From NCBI GenBank assembly GCA_045593725.1, contig JAZNXE010000030.1:1-43074 (forward strand): a DNA stretch of 43,074 nt. Direction: 5' to 3'. Shown here in pieces: positions 40,827 to 43,074 of the stretch; positions within the stretch are counted from its first letter, which is position 1; each line of letters starts with the position of its first letter. Source of the DNA: HGM12713 sp045593725 (GTDB lineage Bacteria; Bacillota; Clostridia; Oscillospirales; CAG-272). Below the pieces are notes generated by a model. It did no database searches, had not been told where the DNA came from, and was given only the letters and a program-made list of their open reading frames with translations. The translations under genes and the position numbers were made by a program.

Positions 40827-41270
40827 TTATACCTCCTCAGTCTTTCCACCCGCTGCTTCTATCTTCTCCTTAGCTGTTGCGGAAAAGACCGTTGCTTTAA
40901 CAGTCAATTTTTTTGTTATCTCGCCGGTGCCGAGGATCTTTACTCCGTCAAGCTCCTTGCGAACGAGCTTTGCTGCCTTGAGTGCCTCAAGATCAACAAC
41001 CGCTCCGTTTTCAAACTTGTCGTTGAGTACGCCAACGTTTACGATAGCGTAGTTAACTGCAAATCTGTTCTTGAAGCCTCTCTTGGGAAGCTTTCTGTAA
41101 AGAGGAAGCTGTCCTCCCTCAAATCCTGGACGAACACCGCCGCCGGAGCGAGCATTCTGACCCTTGTGTCCCTTACCGGCAGTTTTGCCGTTTCCGGAAC
41201 CTGCGCCTCTACCCTTGCGCCAAGCTGCCTTTGCGGAGCCCTGTGCGGGTGAAAGTTCATTAAGTTTCAT
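40827..41270 (-). CDS. rplO: Large ribosomal subunit protein uL15
   Basis: 147 aa from MKLNELSPAQGS, the family start, placed after AGGAGG; a longer frame to 41306 runs into rpmD and is rejected. GRGAGSGNGKTAGKGHKGQNARSG is the Gly-rich N-terminus (listed here only as a family mark up to its first half), and GFEGGQLPLYRKLPKRGF follows. Confidence 0.97.
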   Translation of the reverse strand: MKLNELSPAQGSAKAAWRKGRGAGSGNGKTAGKGHKGQNARSGGGVRPGFEGGQLPLYRKLPKRGFKNRFAVNYAIVNVGVLNDKFENGAVVDLEALKAAKLVRKELDGVKILGTGEITKKLTVKATVFSATAKEKIEAAGGKTEEV

Positions 41271-41283
41271 TGTTCTCTCCTCC

Positions 41284-41457
41284 TTATGCGTTTTCGACCT
41301 TGACAAGGTGAGATATTACTTTTACCTTACCTGCAAGAACTGCGTTATCCTCGTGAACTATGCTGTCCCCGATTTTAACAAGTCCGAGCGACTTTGCGGT
41401 TGCTCTCTGGTTGGGCTTGCTTCCGATAAGGCTCTTTACGAGAGTTACTTTTTTCAT
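41284..41457 (-). CDS. rpmD: Large ribosomal subunit protein uL30
   Basis: 57 aa, read directly: starts MKKVTLVKSLIGSKPNQRAT and continues SLGLVKIGDSIVHED. The AKSLGL and short length fit bacterial uL30. Located between rpsE and rplO as usual; AAGGAGG is upstream. Confidence 0.95.
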   Translation of the reverse strand: MKKVTLVKSLIGSKPNQRATAKSLGLVKIGDSIVHEDNAVLAGKVKVISHLVKVENA

Positions 41458-41471
41458 TTTCGTAGCCCTCC

Positions 41472-41975
41472 TTAACCTTTAACCTGATCAACGGTGATAT
41501 CACGGATCTTTGCTACTTCCTCAGCGGAGCGAAGCGCCTCAAGTCCTGCGATAGTCGCCTTGACTACGTTAGTGGGGTTATTGGAGCGAAGGCACTTAGC
41601 ACGAATGTTAGAGATACCTACGAGCTCCAATACAGCTCTTACCTTACCACCTGCGATGATACCTGTACCGGGTGCAGCGGGCTTAAGAAGCACCTTACCT
41701 GCTCCGAATACGCCGATTACCTCGTGGGGGATGGTCGTTCCCTTGAGGGAAACAGTAATCATATTTTTCTTTGCATCCTCAATTCCCTTGCGGATTGCCT
41801 CGGGAACCTCGGCTGCCTTTCCAAGTCCTACGCCGACATGTCCGTTCTTATCGCCTACTACCATAAGCGCTGCGAAGCGGGAAATACGACCACCTTTTAC
41901 GGTCTTGGAAACACGGTTCAGCGCGACGAGCTGATTCTCAAGATCATGCTCTGCCGGATTAAACTTATTAGCCAT
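41472..41975 (-). CDS. rpsE: Small ribosomal subunit protein uS5
   Basis: 167 aa from MANKFNPAEHDLEN; AAGGAG lies 8 bases before this ATG, so the frame extending to 41999 is not used. VVGDKNGHVGVGLGKA and the GTGIIAGG block of the uS5 double-stranded RNA-binding fold are intact. Usual spc-operon position. Confidence 0.97.
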   Translation of the reverse strand: MANKFNPAEHDLENQLVALNRVSKTVKGGRISRFAALMVVGDKNGHVGVGLGKAAEVPEAIRKGIEDAKKNMITVSLKGTTIPHEVIGVFGAGKVLLKPAAPGTGIIAGGKVRAVLELVGISNIRAKCLRSNNPTNVVKATIAGLEALRSAEEVAKIRDITVDQVKG

Positions 41976-42052
41976 GTTTTTTCTCCTTAATTTGTTCAAA
42001 TCAATAATTTTGTTTTTGAACAGTGTACAAACCGGACTGATTGAAAAATCAA

Positions 42053-42412
42053 TCAGAACTTCAAGCCGCCCTCGCGAGCGCCGTCAGCCAACTCCGATAC
42101 ACGTCCGTGATAAAGATAGCCGCCTCTGTCGAATACGACTTCGGTGATACCCTTTGCAATAGCTCTCTCGCCGATAAGCTTACCAACGAGCTTTGCTGCT
42201 GCCTTGTTTCCGCAATTGCCTTCAAATTCCTTCTCATGGGTAGAAGCAGAAACCAAGGTTACTCCTGCTACGTCGTCAATGATCTGTGCAGAGATATGCG
42301 CATTGGAACGATATACGCACAGACGAGGACGATCTGCAGTTCCGGAAATTTTTGCTCTGACTCTCTTATGTCTCTTGAGACGAGCCTTGTTAGCGTCTTT
42401 TCTCGATACCAT
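42053..42412 (-). CDS. rplR: Large ribosomal subunit protein uL18
   Basis: 119 aa. Starts MVSRKDANKARLKRHKRVRA, then DRPRLCVYRSNAHISAQIID and FDRGGYLYHGRV near the end, typical of the 5S rRNA-binding uL18. Between rplF and rpsE. Confidence 0.97.
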   Translation of the reverse strand: MVSRKDANKARLKRHKRVRAKISGTADRPRLCVYRSNAHISAQIIDDVAGVTLVSASTHEKEFEGNCGNKAAAKLVGKLIGERAIAKGITEVVFDRGGYLYHGRVSELADGAREGGLKF

Positions 42413-42430
42413 TTGTGTCCACTCCTTTCA

Positions 42431-43003
42431 TTATTTACCGGTCTTTCCGGCTTTGCGGCGAATTCTCTCATCGGAATACTTAACACCCTTGCCGTGATAA
42501 GGTTCAGGCGGTCTCTTGCTTCTGATAACAGCTGCCATCTGACCTACTGCCTGCTTGTCGATACCCTTAACCGTAATGGTTATCGGTACTGCCTTATCCG
42601 CAACCTCGAGAGTGATTCCCTCGGGCTCGGTGATGCAGAATTTCTCCTGAGGAGTTCCGTTCTTTGTAAGCGAGTGACCCAGATAAAGCTGAACGGTCTT
42701 GCCAACCTTTGCAGCCTTATAACCTACGCCGATTATCTCAAGGGTCTTGGAGAAGCCCTGAGATACGCCTGTCACCATATTCTGGAGAAGTGCGCGGGTG
42801 AGTCCGTGTACGCTTCTGTCCTCCTTTTCATCGGTAGGACGGGTAACCGTAACTACGTTGCCCTCAAGAGCAATGCTCATACGGCTGTTAAACTGCTGTG
42901 TAAGAGTTCCAAGGGGTCCCTTAACGGTTACTACGTTGTTGTCAGCAACAGTTACGGTCACGCCTGCGGGAACGGTTATAGGCATTCTTCCTATTCTTGA
43001 CAT
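42431..43003 (-). CDS. rplF: Large ribosomal subunit protein uL6
   Basis: 190 aa. MSRIGRMPITVPAGVTV opening, a duplicated alpha/beta fold with IIGVGYKAAKVG, and the C-terminal RPPEPYHGKGVKYSDERI are typical of uL6. GGAGGTAGAAGG precedes the ATG. The 71 bases to the window edge hold no gene; rpsH would be expected next. Confidence 0.97.
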   Translation of the reverse strand: MSRIGRMPITVPAGVTVTVADNNVVTVKGPLGTLTQQFNSRMSIALEGNVVTVTRPTDEKEDRSVHGLTRALLQNMVTGVSQGFSKTLEIIGVGYKAAKVGKTVQLYLGHSLTKNGTPQEKFCITEPEGITLEVADKAVPITITVKGIDKQAVGQMAAVIRSKRPPEPYHGKGVKYSDERIRRKAGKTGK

Positions 43004-43074
43004 ATCCTTCTACCTCCAATTCTTACCAAACAAAGGCAAGCAAAGTCGGAGGCCAAGCGGTCTTAGGAAGACAA

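Noticed and set aside
42041..43000. 319-codon plus-strand open frame opposite rplR and rplF
   Set aside because: Antisense to certain ribosomal protein genes, no start signal.

Overview
The window reads as chromosomal DNA of an uncultured member of the Bacillota, class Clostridia, probably gut-type. The grounds are the spc/alpha ribosomal gene order (rplF-rplR-rpsE-rpmD-rplO-secY-adk-map-infA-rpmJ-rpsM-rpsK-rpsD-rpoA-rplQ), sigma-A promoters with TTGACA/TATAAT boxes and 17-bp spacing, strong AGGAGG ribosome binding sites, many lipoproteins with Gram-positive type lipoboxes, an ECF-type vitamin S component and a cobalamin riboswitch. The family cannot be fixed from sequence reading alone. No phage, transposase, rRNA or CRISPR array was seen.

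Layout. (1) 183-5552, minus strand: four paralogous right-handed beta-helix proteins. Three in tandem are exported and carry an N-terminal SAF/CpaB-like domain before the helix; the fourth has its own promoter and lacks both signal peptide and SAF domain. (2) 5667-6912, minus: a cobalamin-type riboswitch with terminator, a small lipoprotein resembling the transcobalamin C-terminal domain (DUF4430 type), and an ECF S component, read here as a B12 or corrinoid uptake unit. (3) 6930-10984: small membrane proteins, an RNHCP protein, tRNA-Ser(GGA), a DUF378 protein, a trigger-factor-like lipoprotein, rpmF and a DUF177 gene. (4) 11204-15349, plus: NAD(P)HX dehydratase and an IleS2-like isoleucyl-tRNA synthetase without a T-box. 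(5) 15614-17081: a small XRE regulator divergent from an AT-rich membrane protein, with repeated TGACATT operators between them. (6) 17377-20850: dut, then a Zur-type regulator with znuA-znuC-znuB under a perfect palindromic operator. (7) 20877-32012, minus: CDF metal exporter, MBOAT acyltransferase, aluminium-resistance/methionine gamma-lyase-like PLP enzyme, three M42 aminopeptidases around two CE2-type SGNH lipoproteins (one with an altered nucleophile motif), and yifB/comM. (8) 32245-34598: a small Cys-rich membrane protein, an RluA-type pseudouridine synthase, and a DUF3343 gene coupled to a class V cysteine desulfurase-like gene. (9) 34696-43003, minus: ribosomal/transcription/secretion operon, in which infA appears to start at CTG.

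How the genes work together. Two metal or cofactor uptake units (zinc, corrinoid) carry their own metabolite-responsive control. The surface-directed parts (beta-helix lipoproteins, CE2 esterases, MBOAT, M42 peptidases) suggest glycan and peptide handling at the envelope. The strongest candidate for something undescribed is the SAF-beta-helix family; next come the riboswitch-controlled transcobalamin-like/ECF pair and the esterase/pseudo-esterase pair. Many start codons were moved from the longest reading frame to the one placed 6-10 bases after a Shine-Dalgarno sequence; the reasons are given in each entry.
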